NCBI RefSeq assembly: GCF_036013935.1
Contig: NZ_CP107902.1
Coordinates: 3,381,001-3,445,000 of the forward strand
DNA from: Streptomyces sp. NBC_00461
Lineage (GTDB): Bacteria > Actinomycetota > Actinomycetes > Streptomycetales > Streptomycetaceae
Direction of reading: 5' to 3'
DNA: 64,000 bases
Both the position numbers and the translations under genes were made by a program. A model generated the notes under the pieces. That model was not told the DNA's origin, searched no databases, and was given only the letters and a program-made list of their open reading frames with translations. Each line of letters begins with the position of its first letter. Position 1 is the stretch's first letter. This document shows positions 16,132 to 24,316 of this stretch, in pieces.

Positions 16132-16204
16132 GGCGGCCCCGGAACGGTTTCGGCACGCCTCGACCTCCGAGACATGTCGGCCCCGGTCCCGAGGACGGTC
16201 TCCC

Positions 16205-17410
16205 ATGCCCCGAACAGCGGCACCCCCTGTCACCTCCCCCGCCCCTGCCCCTGCCCCTGCCCCCACCGCCCGCCGCCGGACGAGCGCGAGCGTGGTGCTG
16301 CGGTCCGTGCTGGACCACGGTCCGGTGGCGCGCAGCACCATCGCCCGGCTGACCGGCCTGTCACCGGCGTCGGTGACGGACTACTGCGCCCGCTTCACCG
16401 AACTCGGCCTGATCCGCGAGGCGTCCGCGCCCCGGCGGTCGAACGGTGTCGGGCGCCCGCACGTCCCCGTCGACCTGGATGACTCACGGTTCGTGGTCGG
16501 CGGGGTGCATGTGGCGGTGCCGTACACCACGGTCGCGCTGCTCGATCTGCGCGGTCGGGTGGTCGCCCGGCGCGAGCTGAAGCACGAGGGCACCGATCCC
16601 GGCCGGGTGCTGGCGCGGGCGGCCGACGGGCTGGCGGCGCTGCTGGCCAGCGCGCCCGGCTGCCGACCGCTCGGCGTCGGCGTGGCCCTCGGCGGCTGGG
16701 TGGACCGGGAGTCCGGGACCGTGGTGGAGCATCCGATGCTGGGCTGGCGGGAGGTGGCGGTGCGCGAGGTGCTCGGCCGGCGTACCGGGCTGCCGGTCCA
16801 TGTGGACGGACACTCCCGGGCGTTGGTCAACGCGGAGCGGCTGTTCGGTCCGGCGCGGGAGAGCGGGAGCGTGCTGCACCTGTTCGTCGGCAACGTGGTC
16901 GACGCGGCCTTCGCCACCAACGACGAGGTGCACCACGGCCCCCGCTCGCAGGCGGGCGCGATCGCGCATCTGCCGGTGCCGGGCAGCACGGAGCCGTGCG
17001 CGTGCGGGCGAATCGGCTGCCTCCAGGCCGAGTTGAGCGAGCGGACGCTGTGCCGGCGGGCGCGCGAGGCGGGCGTCGTCGAGGGCGTGAACCCGATGCA
17101 CGTGGTCGCGGCGGCGGCAGCGGGCGATCCGGAGGCCGTACGGCTGCTGGTGGAGCGCGCGGCCGCGATCGGGCGGGCGGCGCGGCTTCTGCTGGACGTG
17201 CTCAATCCGGAGACGGTGGTCGTGACGGAGGTCGGGATCATTCACCGGGAGGACTGCCTGAGGGCGCTGCGCGAAGGGGTCGGGGACGAACGCGCGGCTT
17301 CCGTCGTGCCCACGAGTTTCCCGGATTCGGTGCTCGCCGTGGCCGGTGGTTCGGTGGCTCTCGACGTGCTCTACCGGGATCCCCTGGCCACGTCACCTGA
17401 GGCTATTTAA
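16205..17410 (+). CDS. ROK-family transcriptional regulator
   Basis: A 401-residue NagC/XylR-type regulator. After a Pro/Ala-rich start, a winged helix (residues about 25-85: SVLDHGPVARSTIARLTGLSPASVTDY) is followed by a ROK sugar-kinase-like domain (about 95-390). The ROK zinc site appears as CACGRIGCLQAE. The usual glucokinase catalytic DxG region is VALGGWVDRESG, and the expected GH segment reads VHVDGHSRALVNAE. It lies just upstream of the sulfonate-uptake genes, in the same direction, and is probably their regulator; ROK proteins generally sense sugars, so the inducer here is an open question. The ATG is preceded by GAGGACGG. Longer upstream frames overlap the leader peptide and are not favoured. 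Confidence 0.9.
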   Translation: MPRTAAPPVTSPAPAPAPAPTARRRTSASVVLRSVLDHGPVARSTIARLTGLSPASVTDYCARFTELGLIREASAPRRSNGVGRPHVPVDLDDSRFVVGGVHVAVPYTTVALLDLRGRVVARRELKHEGTDPGRVLARAADGLAALLASAPGCRPLGVGVALGGWVDRESGTVVEHPMLGWREVAVREVLGRRTGLPVHVDGHSRALVNAERLFGPARESGSVLHLFVGNVVDAAFATNDEVHHGPRSQAGAIAHLPVPGSTEPCACGRIGCLQAELSERTLCRRAREAGVVEGVNPMHVVAAAAAGDPEAVRLLVERAAAIGRAARLLLDVLNPETVVVTEVGIIHREDCLRALREGVGDERAASVVPTSFPDSVLAVAGGSVALDVLYRDPLATSPEAI

Positions 17411-17443
17411 TTCAGAAACTCCGAATGTTGACAGGGATAGCCG

Positions 17444-17503
17444 ATGACCGGGAACATCCTGCTCATGAGCCCGTTCGTGAGCTGTCGCACCCTTTGTTGC
17501 TGA
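17444..17503 (+). CDS. Second putative leader peptide, ending Cys-Cys-stop (19 aa)
   Basis: An ATG frame with AGGGAT upstream, ending SCRTLCC then TGA, located between the ROK stop and the binding-protein gene. Three of the last six residues are Cys. ACACG (17503-17507) and CGTGT (17514-17518) form a small hairpin overlapping the stop codon, so ribosome position could alter downstream folding. By analogy with Cys-rich upstream frames in mycobacteria, it may let Cys-tRNA supply control the sulfonate operon. Too short for homology to prove it. Confidence 0.5.
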   Translation: MTGNILLMSPFVSCRTLCC

Positions 17504-17617
17504 CACGTTGCCGCGTGTGAAGCGCTCATTTCTTCCTGCGTGAATTTTCTTTCCTGGGCCTTCTTGTGCCCGGAATTCCGCATGCTTTCCTGCCTTCTGA
17601 ACTCACGGAGTCCTCCC

Positions 17618-18685
17618 ATGCCTTCCTCTTCCCTGCCGGGTGTCGACCGACGGCTCTTCCTCGCCTCGCTGCTCGGTGCCGCGGCCGGTGTCGCCGGGCT
17701 GAGCGGCTGCGCCGGCAGCAGCGCGGCCGCCGACAGCAAGGGCGTCTCGACCGCCCCGCTCGCCGACAAGGTCCCGGCCGGTACGAGCCTGAAGATCGCC
17801 TCGTACCTGGGCACCCAGCAACTCCAGTTCAAGCTGGCCAAGTTGGACGACCTGCCGTTCAAGGTGTCGAACTGGCTGAACATCGGCGCCGGACCGGACG
17901 TCATCAACGCGTTCCGCGCCAAGTCCCTGGATGTCGGCAACAATGCCGGGATTCCGCCGATCCAGGCGCACTACCAGGGATTCGACGCGAAGATCGTCGC
18001 GATCAACATCACCCGCAAGCCCAACTACCTCTTCGCCACCAAGCCCGGCAGCGACATCCGGTCGGTCGCCGATTTCAAGGGCAAGAAGCTCGCCTTCTCG
18101 CAGGGGCAGGCCCAAGGTGTCGTGCTTCTGCGGGCGTTGAAGAAGGCCGGACTGAAGTACGACGACGTCGAGCTCGTCCCGCTGACCAGCAACCAGTTCC
18201 TGACGGCCCTGCAGTCCGGCCAGGTCGACATCGCGCCACTCGCCAACACCCAGGTGCCCTCCTATCTGCAGCAGTACGGGTCCAAGGGCGCCCACGTCAT
18301 CAAGACGGACGTCGTCGACCTCCTCAACCTCCTGTGGGCGCCGACCGCCGTGCTCAACGACTCCGCGAAGGCCGCCGCGGTCGCCGCGTACATCCCGTAC
18401 TGGGCCAAGGGCCAGGTCTGGACGTACGAGAACCCCGACGCCTGGAACGAGGAGTTCTACGTCAAGACGCAGAACGTGACGCTCGCCCAGGCCCAGGGCA
18501 TCACCAAGCTCGCCAACAAGCCGCTGTTCCCGCCGAGTTGGGACGAGGCGATCAAGTGGGAGCAGGAGACCGCCGATCTGCTGGCGAAGGGCGGCTTCGT
18601 GAAGAAGTTCGACGTGTCCACGCTCTTCGACCACCGCTTCGAGTCCATCGCCGCCAAGGCCGTGCCGGCGGAGTACCGGAGGTGA
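17618..18685 (+). CDS. ssuA: Sulfonate/taurine ABC transporter substrate-binding lipoprotein
   Basis: A 355-residue SsuA/TauA-type (NMT1/THI5-like fold) periplasmic-binding protein. A twin-arginine motif DRRLFLASLLG and lipobox LSGC (Cys at about residue 31) predict Tat export and lipid anchoring. Two-lobe landmarks are LNIGAGPDVINAFRAKSLDVG, KGKKLAFSQGQAQGVVLLRALKKAG (split here by a helix break) and LQSGQVDIAPL. GGAG lies seven bases before the ATG. Its TGA is directly followed by ssuC, with shared GGAGG. Substrate class follows from neighbours (SsuC/B, LLM monooxygenase, TauD) and is not proven. Confidence 0.85.
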   Translation: MPSSSLPGVDRRLFLASLLGAAAGVAGLSGCAGSSAAADSKGVSTAPLADKVPAGTSLKIASYLGTQQLQFKLAKLDDLPFKVSNWLNIGAGPDVINAFRAKSLDVGNNAGIPPIQAHYQGFDAKIVAINITRKPNYLFATKPGSDIRSVADFKGKKLAFSQGQAQGVVLLRALKKAGLKYDDVELVPLTSNQFLTALQSGQVDIAPLANTQVPSYLQQYGSKGAHVIKTDVVDLLNLLWAPTAVLNDSAKAAAVAAYIPYWAKGQVWTYENPDAWNEEFYVKTQNVTLAQAQGITKLANKPLFPPSWDEAIKWEQETADLLAKGGFVKKFDVSTLFDHRFESIAAKAVPAEYRR

Positions 18686-18690
18686 CCGCC

Positions 18691-19554
18691 ATGACCACCA
18701 CCACGACCACCACGACCACCGCTGCCGCGCCGTTGACGGGCGAGGAGGAGGGCCACCGCCGGCCACGCCGACGAGCACGGCGCGGCCTCTCCCCCGGCAA
18801 GCCCTTCCCCGCCTCCCGGCTGGTCGGCCCAGCCCTCCTCGTCGCCCTGTGGGCCGCCGCCTCCGCCGCCGGACGGCTGGACCCCGGCGCGATCCCGGCT
18901 CCCTGGACGGTGCTGAGGACGGCCGGACGTCTGTGGACCTCCGGGAGCCTGCCCACCGACATCCTGACCTCGCTGGAGCGCGCCGCGTACGGCTTCGCGA
19001 TCGGCCTCACCGCGGGCGTCGTCCTCGCGCTGGCGTCCGGGCTCAGCCGGGTCGGCGAGGCGCTGATCGACGGAACGGTGCAGCTCAACCGGGCGGTCCC
19101 GACGCTCGGTCTGATCCCGCTGTTCATCCTGTGGCTGGGCATCGGCGAGACCTTCAAGATCGCGATCATCGCCATCGTCGTCTACATCCCGATCTATCTG
19201 AACACGCACGCCGCGCTGTCCGGCATCGACAGCCGCTTCGTCGAACTGGCCGAGGTGCAGGGCCTGTCGAAGCTCCAGTTCGTCCGCCAGATCGTCATCC
19301 CCGGCGCACTGCCCGGATTCTTCGTGGGGCTCCGGCTCGGTGTGACCGGCTCCTGGCTCGGTCTGGTGGTGCTGGAGCAGATCAACGCCACCAGCGGCCT
19401 CGGCTACATGATGTTCCAGGCCCAGAACTACGGCCAGTCGGACGTCATCCTCGTCGGTCTTCTCGTCTACGGCGTCTTCGGCCTCATCTCCGACAGCGCG
19501 GTCCGTCTCGTCGAACGGAGGGTGCTGTCATGGCGCCGCACACTGAGCAGCTGA
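18691..19554 (+). CDS. ssuC: Sulfonate-type ABC transporter permease
   Basis: A 287-residue inner-membrane subunit with six or so helices. The cytoplasmic N-terminus begins with nine threonines from ACC/ACG repeats and then a basic stretch before the first helix (about residue 45). The ATPase-coupling EAA loop reads ELAEVQGLSKLQFVRQIVIPG. SsuC/TauC/NrtB family wording is clear in LIPLFILWLGIGETFK and NRAVPTLG. The ATG follows GGAGG by eight bases; an in-frame GTG overlaps the ssuA stop but has no room for a ribosome-binding site. It overlaps ssuB by 25 bases. Confidence 0.9.
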   Translation: MTTTTTTTTTAAAPLTGEEEGHRRPRRRARRGLSPGKPFPASRLVGPALLVALWAAASAAGRLDPGAIPAPWTVLRTAGRLWTSGSLPTDILTSLERAAYGFAIGLTAGVVLALASGLSRVGEALIDGTVQLNRAVPTLGLIPLFILWLGIGETFKIAIIAIVVYIPIYLNTHAALSGIDSRFVELAEVQGLSKLQFVRQIVIPGALPGFFVGLRLGVTGSWLGLVVLEQINATSGLGYMMFQAQNYGQSDVILVGLLVYGVFGLISDSAVRLVERRVLSWRRTLSS

Positions 19555-20246
19555 CCCGGCCCGCCGTCCAGCTCAGGGGACTCACCAGGTCGTTCGAGGG
19601 GCGCACGGTCCTCGACGGCATCGATCTGGACCTGCCGGCCGGACAGTTCACGGCCCTCCTCGGGCACAGCGGCTCCGGCAAGAGCACTCTGCTGCGGGCG
19701 ATCGCGGGGCTGGACCACAAGGTCTCCGGGAGCGGCCAACTCACCGCCCCGGACCGGGTGTCCGTGGTCTTCCAGGACTCCCGGCTGCTGCCCTGGCGCC
19801 GGATCCTGGACAACGTACTCCTCGGCCTGGACGGCAAGGAGGCGGCGCAGCGGGGCCGTGAGGCGCTCGCCGAGGTGGGTCTGGAAGGCCGCGAACGTGC
19901 CTGGCCCAACGAGCTGTCCGGCGGTGAGGCGCAGCGTGCGGCGCTTGCGCGCTCCCTTGTGCGGGAGCCCGAACTCCTGCTGGCGGACGAGCCGTTCGGG
20001 GCGCTGGACGCCCTGACCCGGATCAAGATGCACGGTCTGCTCAGGGAGTTGTGGCAGCGCCACCGGCCCTCTGTGCTGCTCGTCACCCACGACGTGGACG
20101 AGGCGGTTGTCCTCGCGGACCGGGTGCTGGTGCTTGAGCGGGGGCGGATCGGGCTCGACCTGGCCATCGATCGTGATGCGGGTGCGCGTGGTGAGTACCG
20201 GGCGCGGTTGCTCGCGGCGCTGGGTGTGACCGAGGACGTCAGGTGA
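19530..20246 (+). CDS. ssuB: Sulfonate-type ABC transporter ATP-binding protein
   Basis: A 238-residue ATPase with Walker A GHSGSGKS, Q-loop VFQDSRLLPW (the SsuB/TauB/NrtD hallmark), signature LSGGEAQR, Walker B LLLADEPFGALD and H-loop VTHDVDEA. GGAGGG precedes the ATG, which lies inside the end of ssuC, so translation is coupled. It completes the SsuA-C-B importer. A hairpin and two dispersed repeats follow, which may reduce read-through to the monooxygenase genes. Confidence 0.92.
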   Translation: MAPHTEQLTRPAVQLRGLTRSFEGRTVLDGIDLDLPAGQFTALLGHSGSGKSTLLRAIAGLDHKVSGSGQLTAPDRVSVVFQDSRLLPWRRILDNVLLGLDGKEAAQRGREALAEVGLEGRERAWPNELSGGEAQRAALARSLVREPELLLADEPFGALDALTRIKMHGLLRELWQRHRPSVLLVTHDVDEAVVLADRVLVLERGRIGLDLAIDRDAGARGEYRARLLAALGVTEDVR

Positions 20247-20264
20247 TCCTCGGTCCCGCCGGTT

Positions 20265-20391
20265 CTGGGGGCTGCCGCCCCCAGGCCCCCGCTTCGGCCT
20301 GAACGGCCTCGTCCTCAAACGCCGGACGGGCTGAAAAGCAGCCCCCTCCGGCACGGGCTGCCTCGTCCTCAAACGCCGACCGGGCTGGAAA
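20265..20391 (+). repeat. Dispersed intergenic repeat, copies 2 and 3, with terminator-like hairpin
   Basis: CTGGGGGC-TGCC-GCCCCCAG (20265-20284) forms a hairpin, followed by two copies of the CCTCGTCCTCAAACGCCGG block (20306-20337, identical over 32 bases to the copy at 7093, and 20360-20391 with changes). The element splits the transporter genes from the oxygenase genes. Nothing coding is seen in 20247-20434. Confidence 0.8.
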
Positions 20392-20434
20392 TCAGCCCCC
20401 GATCGCACTTTCTCCTGTCGCAAAGGACCCATCC

Positions 20435-21781
20435 ATGCCCCGGCAACTCCACCTCAACGCCTTCCTCATGAACACCGGCCATCACGAGGCCTCGTGGCGG
20501 CTTCCCGAGAGTGATCCGTTCGCGCACGTCGAGCTGGCCCACTACGTACGGCTGGCGAAGATCGCCGAGCGCGGCACCTTCGACTCACTGTTCCTCGCCG
20601 ACGGGCCGCAGCTGTGGAGCAATCTCGCGCAGCGCCCCGCCGGGGCCCTGGAGCCGCTCACCCTGCTGACCGCGCTGGCGACTGCCACCGAGCACATCGG
20701 GCTGATCGCCACCGCCTCCACCTCCTACAACTCGCCCTACAACCTGGCCCGTAAGTTCGCCTCGCTGGACATCATCAGCGGCGGCCGGGCGGGCTGGAAC
20801 ATCGTCACCACCGCCGGTGCCGAGGCGGCGCGCAACTTCGGTCTGGAGCACGAGCCCGCGCACGCCGAACGGTACGCACGGGCCGCGGAGTTCCTGGATG
20901 TCGCCGTCAAGCTCTGGGACAGCTGGGAGGACGACACGGTCGTCGGCGACAAGGCGGCCGGTGTCTGGGGCGACGACGCGAAGATCCATCCGCCCCGGCA
21001 CAAGGGGACGTACTTCAGCGTCGAGGGTCCTCTCAACGTCCCGCGCTCACCGCAGGGTTACCCGCTGCTCGTGCAGGCGGGGTCGAGCGAGGACGGCAAG
21101 GCGTTCGCGGCCCGGTACGCGGAGGCGGTGTTCACCGCGCAGCAGACCCTCGCCGACGCGCAGGCCTTCTACGCCGACCTCAAGTCCCGTACGGCGGCGG
21201 CCGGCCGGGATCCCGAGCACATCAAGGTGCTGCCCGGGATCGTGCCGGTCATCGGGTCCACGGAGGCCGAGGCACTCGCGAACGAGCGGGTCCTGGAGGA
21301 CCACATCGTGTACGCGCACGGCGTGGACCGCCTGGAGAGCCTCCTCCAACTACAGCCCGGCACCCTGGAGTTGGACCGGCAGCTGCCCGCCGACCTGCCG
21401 CCCGAGGACGCCATCGAAGGCGCCAAGAGCCGCTACACGCTCGTCGTCGAACTCGCCCGACGTGACCGTCTCACCGTCCGGCAGCTGATCGGCCGGCTCG
21501 GCGGCGGGCGCGGCCACCTCACCTTCGCCGGAACGCCCGAGCAGGTCGCCGACGCGATCGGGACGTGGTTCACGCAGGGCGCCGCGGACGGCTTCAACAT
21601 CATGCCCGCCGTGCTGCCGTCCGGCCTGGAGACCTTCGTCGAGCACGTCGTCCCGATCCTCCGCGCCCGGGGCCTGCTCCGCGAGGAGTACGGCCCGCGG
21701 CAGACCCTCCGGGAGCGCTACGGCCTCCCCCGCCCCGCCAACCAGCACCTCACCACCACTCCCGCACCCGTCCTCGTCTGA
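20435..21781 (+). CDS. LLM-class FMN-dependent monooxygenase (NtaA/DszA/SsuD-like)
   Basis: A 448-residue TIM-barrel flavin monooxygenase of the NtaA/SnaA/DszA branch, which uses reduced FMN from a separate reductase. Family landmarks: HLNAFLMNTGHHEASWR near the N-terminus, FDSLFLADG, TSTSYNSPYNLARKFASLD, SGGRAGWNIVTTAG, PLLVQAGSS and GTPEQVADAIGTWF near the C-terminus. Within a sulfonate-uptake locus the likely job is oxidative cleavage of a carbon-sulfur bond in an imported sulfonate or sulfone. No flavin reductase gene is adjacent, so reduced flavin must come from elsewhere. The gene follows the repeat-rich spacer and is 12 bases ahead of the dioxygenase gene. Confidence 0.88.
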   Translation: MPRQLHLNAFLMNTGHHEASWRLPESDPFAHVELAHYVRLAKIAERGTFDSLFLADGPQLWSNLAQRPAGALEPLTLLTALATATEHIGLIATASTSYNSPYNLARKFASLDIISGGRAGWNIVTTAGAEAARNFGLEHEPAHAERYARAAEFLDVAVKLWDSWEDDTVVGDKAAGVWGDDAKIHPPRHKGTYFSVEGPLNVPRSPQGYPLLVQAGSSEDGKAFAARYAEAVFTAQQTLADAQAFYADLKSRTAAAGRDPEHIKVLPGIVPVIGSTEAEALANERVLEDHIVYAHGVDRLESLLQLQPGTLELDRQLPADLPPEDAIEGAKSRYTLVVELARRDRLTVRQLIGRLGGGRGHLTFAGTPEQVADAIGTWFTQGAADGFNIMPAVLPSGLETFVEHVVPILRARGLLREEYGPRQTLRERYGLPRPANQHLTTTPAPVLV

Positions 21782-21793
21782 AAGGGACCGCTC

Positions 21794-22690
21794 ATGTCCG
21801 GCATCGAAATCCAGAAGGTCACCGCGCACATCGGCGCCCGGGTCTTTGGCGTCGAGATCTCCAAGCCCCTGGACGAGGAGACGGTCGTCGCGATCCGCGA
21901 GGCCCTCAACGTCCACAAGGCTCTCGTCTTCGACGACGTGAACCTGGACGACGAGGGCCAGCAGGCCTTCGTCCGCCACCTCGGCGACATCACCACCGCC
22001 CATCCGACGGTGTCGTCCGTGGACGGCGTCCCGAACGTCCTGCCCGTCGACAGCGAGCGGGGCCGCGCCGCCAACAACTGGCACACCGACGTCACGTTCG
22101 TCCTCAACCCGCCGCAGGCCAGCACCCTGCGCAGCATCAAACTCCCGCCGTACGGCGGCGAGACCCTGATCGCCAGTTCCGCGGCCGCCTACCGCCAGCT
22201 GCCCGAATCGCTGCGGCGGCTCGCGGACACGCTGTGGGCCGAGCACACCAACGACTACGACTACGCCGTACCGGACGAGGAGGTCGACGAGCAGCTCGCC
22301 GCCCAGCGGGCCCAGTTCACGTCGATCAAGTACCGCACGGTCCACCCGGTGGTCCGCGTCCACCCGCTCACCGGTGAACGCGGCCTGTTCATCGGCGGGT
22401 TCGCGCAGCGGATCGTGGGCCTGTCGCCGGCCGAGGGACGCAAGATCCTGGACCTGCTCCAGGCGTACGTCACCCGGCCGGAGAACATCCTGCGCCACCG
22501 CTGGTCCGAGAACCAGCTCGTGCTGTTCGACAACCGCATCACCCAGCACTACGCGGTCGACAACTACGACGGTCTGCCGCGCCGTCTGCACCGGGTGACC
22601 GTCGCCGGTGACGTGCCGGCCGGCATCGAGGGCAAGGAGAGCTACTCGATCGAGGGGGACGCCTCGCACTACACGTCCGTAGCCGCGTAG
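21794..22690 (+). CDS. tauD: TauD/AtsK-type Fe(II)/2-oxoglutarate dioxygenase
   Basis: A 298-residue non-haem iron oxygenase that hydroxylates taurine or related sulfonates/alkyl sulfates so that sulfite or sulfate is released. The metal triad is visible as NWHTDVTF (H-x-D at about residues 94 and 96) and the distal His in DNRITQHYAVDNY; the 2-oxoglutarate Arg lies in PRRLHRVTVAG. Length and order fit the TauD family. AAAGGGA precedes the ATG. A strong hairpin follows the gene. It gives the locus a second, oxygen-dependent desulfonation route besides the flavin monooxygenase. Taurine itself is not proven as substrate. Confidence 0.88.
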   Translation: MSGIEIQKVTAHIGARVFGVEISKPLDEETVVAIREALNVHKALVFDDVNLDDEGQQAFVRHLGDITTAHPTVSSVDGVPNVLPVDSERGRAANNWHTDVTFVLNPPQASTLRSIKLPPYGGETLIASSAAAYRQLPESLRRLADTLWAEHTNDYDYAVPDEEVDEQLAAQRAQFTSIKYRTVHPVVRVHPLTGERGLFIGGFAQRIVGLSPAEGRKILDLLQAYVTRPENILRHRWSENQLVLFDNRITQHYAVDNYDGLPRRLHRVTVAGDVPAGIEGKESYSIEGDASHYTSVAA

Positions 22691-22719
22691 TCACACCCTG
22701 CGACAGGCGCGTCCGGATG

Positions 22720-22777
22720 CTGGGCAGTCTCCCCCTGCGAGCGGGGAGGCTGCCCAGACTGTGGGCGTTTTTGCCCA
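22720..22777 (+). terminator. Double terminator hairpin after the dioxygenase gene
   Basis: CTGGGCAG-T-CTCCCC and GGGGAG-G-CTGCCCAG pair almost perfectly (22720-22757); a second hairpin TGGGC-GTTTTT-GCCCA follows (22762-22777). Together they probably end the sulfonate transcript before the permease. Confidence 0.75.
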
Positions 22778-22803
22778 TCTATTGCACTGGACGAGCCGGG
22801 CCC

Positions 22804-24189
22804 ATGCCGAACAGCACCACCACGGTCGAGACACCGCCTCAGGCGGACGACGCCACTCTGTCCCACAGCCTCAAGCAGCGTCACCTGTCGATGATCGCCC
22901 TGGGCGGCGTCATCGGCGCGGGCCTGTTCGTGGGCTCCGGCGCGGGGATCGCCGCCGCCGGCCCCTCCATCGTCATCGCCTACGCCCTCTCCGGCCTGCT
23001 CGTGATGCTGGTGATGCGGATGCTCGGCGAGATGTCGGCCGCGTACCCCTCCTCTGGCTCCTTCTCGGCGCACGCGGAACGCGCCATCGGCCCCTGGGCG
23101 GGCTTCACCGCGGGCTGGTCCTTCTGGGTGCTGCTGTGCACCGCCGTGGGCCTGGAGGGCATCGGGGCCGCGAAGATCGTGACGGGCTGGCTGCCGGGGA
23201 CGCCCGAGTGGGCGTGGGTGGCCCTCTTCATGGTCGTCTTCTGTGCCACGAACCTCGCCGCGGTGAAGAACTTCGGCGAGTTCGAGTTCTGGTTCGCGGC
23301 CCTGAAGGTCGGCGCGATCAGTCTGTTCCTGGTGCTGGGTGTGCTGGCGATCGCCGGCGTCCTGCCCGGCACGAACGCCCCGGGCACCTCGAACCTCACC
23401 GACTTCCTGCCGCACGGCAGCGAGGGCCTGATCATCGGCGTGCTCGCCTCGATCTTCGCGTACGGCGGCCTGGAGACGGTCACCATCGCGGCGGCCGAGT
23501 CGGAGGATCCGGTGCGTGGCGTGGCGAGCGCCGTCCGCACCGCCATGTGGCGCATCGCGCTCTTCTACATCGGCTCGATGGCGGTCATCGTCACCCTGGT
23601 CCCCTGGGACTCGAAGGAGGTCGTCGAGAAGGGCCCGTACGTCGCCGCCCTCGACCACCTCGGCATCCCCGGCGCCGGTCAGCTCATGAACGTCGTCGTC
23701 CTGGTCGCCCTCCTGTCGGCCATGAACGCCAACGTCTACGGCTCCTCCCGCATCGCCTACTCGCTGGTGCGGCGCGGCCTGGGCCCGAAGGCGCTGGGCC
23801 GGGTGTCGGGCGGGGTGCCGCGGGTCGGCGTCCTCGTCTCCTGCGTCTTCGGCTTCGGGTGCGTGGTGCTGAGCTACTGGCGGCCGGACGACGTCTTCCC
23901 CTGGCTGCTCAACATGATCGGCGCGGTGATCCTGGTCGTCTGGCTCCTCATCGCGGTCTCGCAGCTGCGGCTGCGCGCGCAGCTGAACCGGGAGGCCCCA
24001 CAGAAGCTGGTCGTCCGCATGTGGGCGTACCCGTGGCTGACCTGGGTCGCGCTGGCGGCCATGGCGGCGATCTTCGTCCTGATGGCCCGGGATCCCGGCA
24101 CCCGCACCCAGCTCTGCTACACCGGCGGAATGACCGCGGTCCTGGCGGCCGTCGGGTACGCCCGGCAGAGGACGCGCGCCAACGCCTGA
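22804..24189 (+). CDS. Amino acid permease, APC superfamily (second GabP-like)
   Basis: A 461-residue, 12-helix transporter closely similar to the permease at 7.8 kb (shared RHLSMIALGGVIGAGLFVGS, MRMLGEMSAAYPSSGSFS, FGEFEFWFA). Its place after the sulfonate genes could mean it carries a sulfonated or thiol amino compound, but the strong hairpins before it argue for separate transcription. CACTGGAC occurs just upstream of both permease genes (22784 and in the leader near 7753), perhaps by chance. The ribosome-binding site is weak. A perfect terminator follows. Confidence 0.87.
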   Translation: MPNSTTTVETPPQADDATLSHSLKQRHLSMIALGGVIGAGLFVGSGAGIAAAGPSIVIAYALSGLLVMLVMRMLGEMSAAYPSSGSFSAHAERAIGPWAGFTAGWSFWVLLCTAVGLEGIGAAKIVTGWLPGTPEWAWVALFMVVFCATNLAAVKNFGEFEFWFAALKVGAISLFLVLGVLAIAGVLPGTNAPGTSNLTDFLPHGSEGLIIGVLASIFAYGGLETVTIAAAESEDPVRGVASAVRTAMWRIALFYIGSMAVIVTLVPWDSKEVVEKGPYVAALDHLGIPGAGQLMNVVVLVALLSAMNANVYGSSRIAYSLVRRGLGPKALGRVSGGVPRVGVLVSCVFGFGCVVLSYWRPDDVFPWLLNMIGAVILVVWLLIAVSQLRLRAQLNREAPQKLVVRMWAYPWLTWVALAAMAAIFVLMARDPGTRTQLCYTGGMTAVLAAVGYARQRTRANA

Positions 24190-24258
24190 CGCTCCGCCCG
24201 CGCCGAATCACGAGGCCGCGAAGTCCCGGGCGAACGTGCTGCTGCCGGCTCCCTGAGA

Positions 24259-24288
24259 GCCCCCGCGAGGACGTGACTCGCGGGGGTT
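24259..24288. terminator. Bidirectional intrinsic terminator
   Basis: CCCCCGCGAG-GACGTGA-CTCGCGGGGG with TTT after the right arm, between the convergent permease and methyltransferase genes. Confidence 0.85.
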
Positions 24289-24316
24289 TCCCATGCCGCT
24301 AAGGCCTTCGTCGCTG

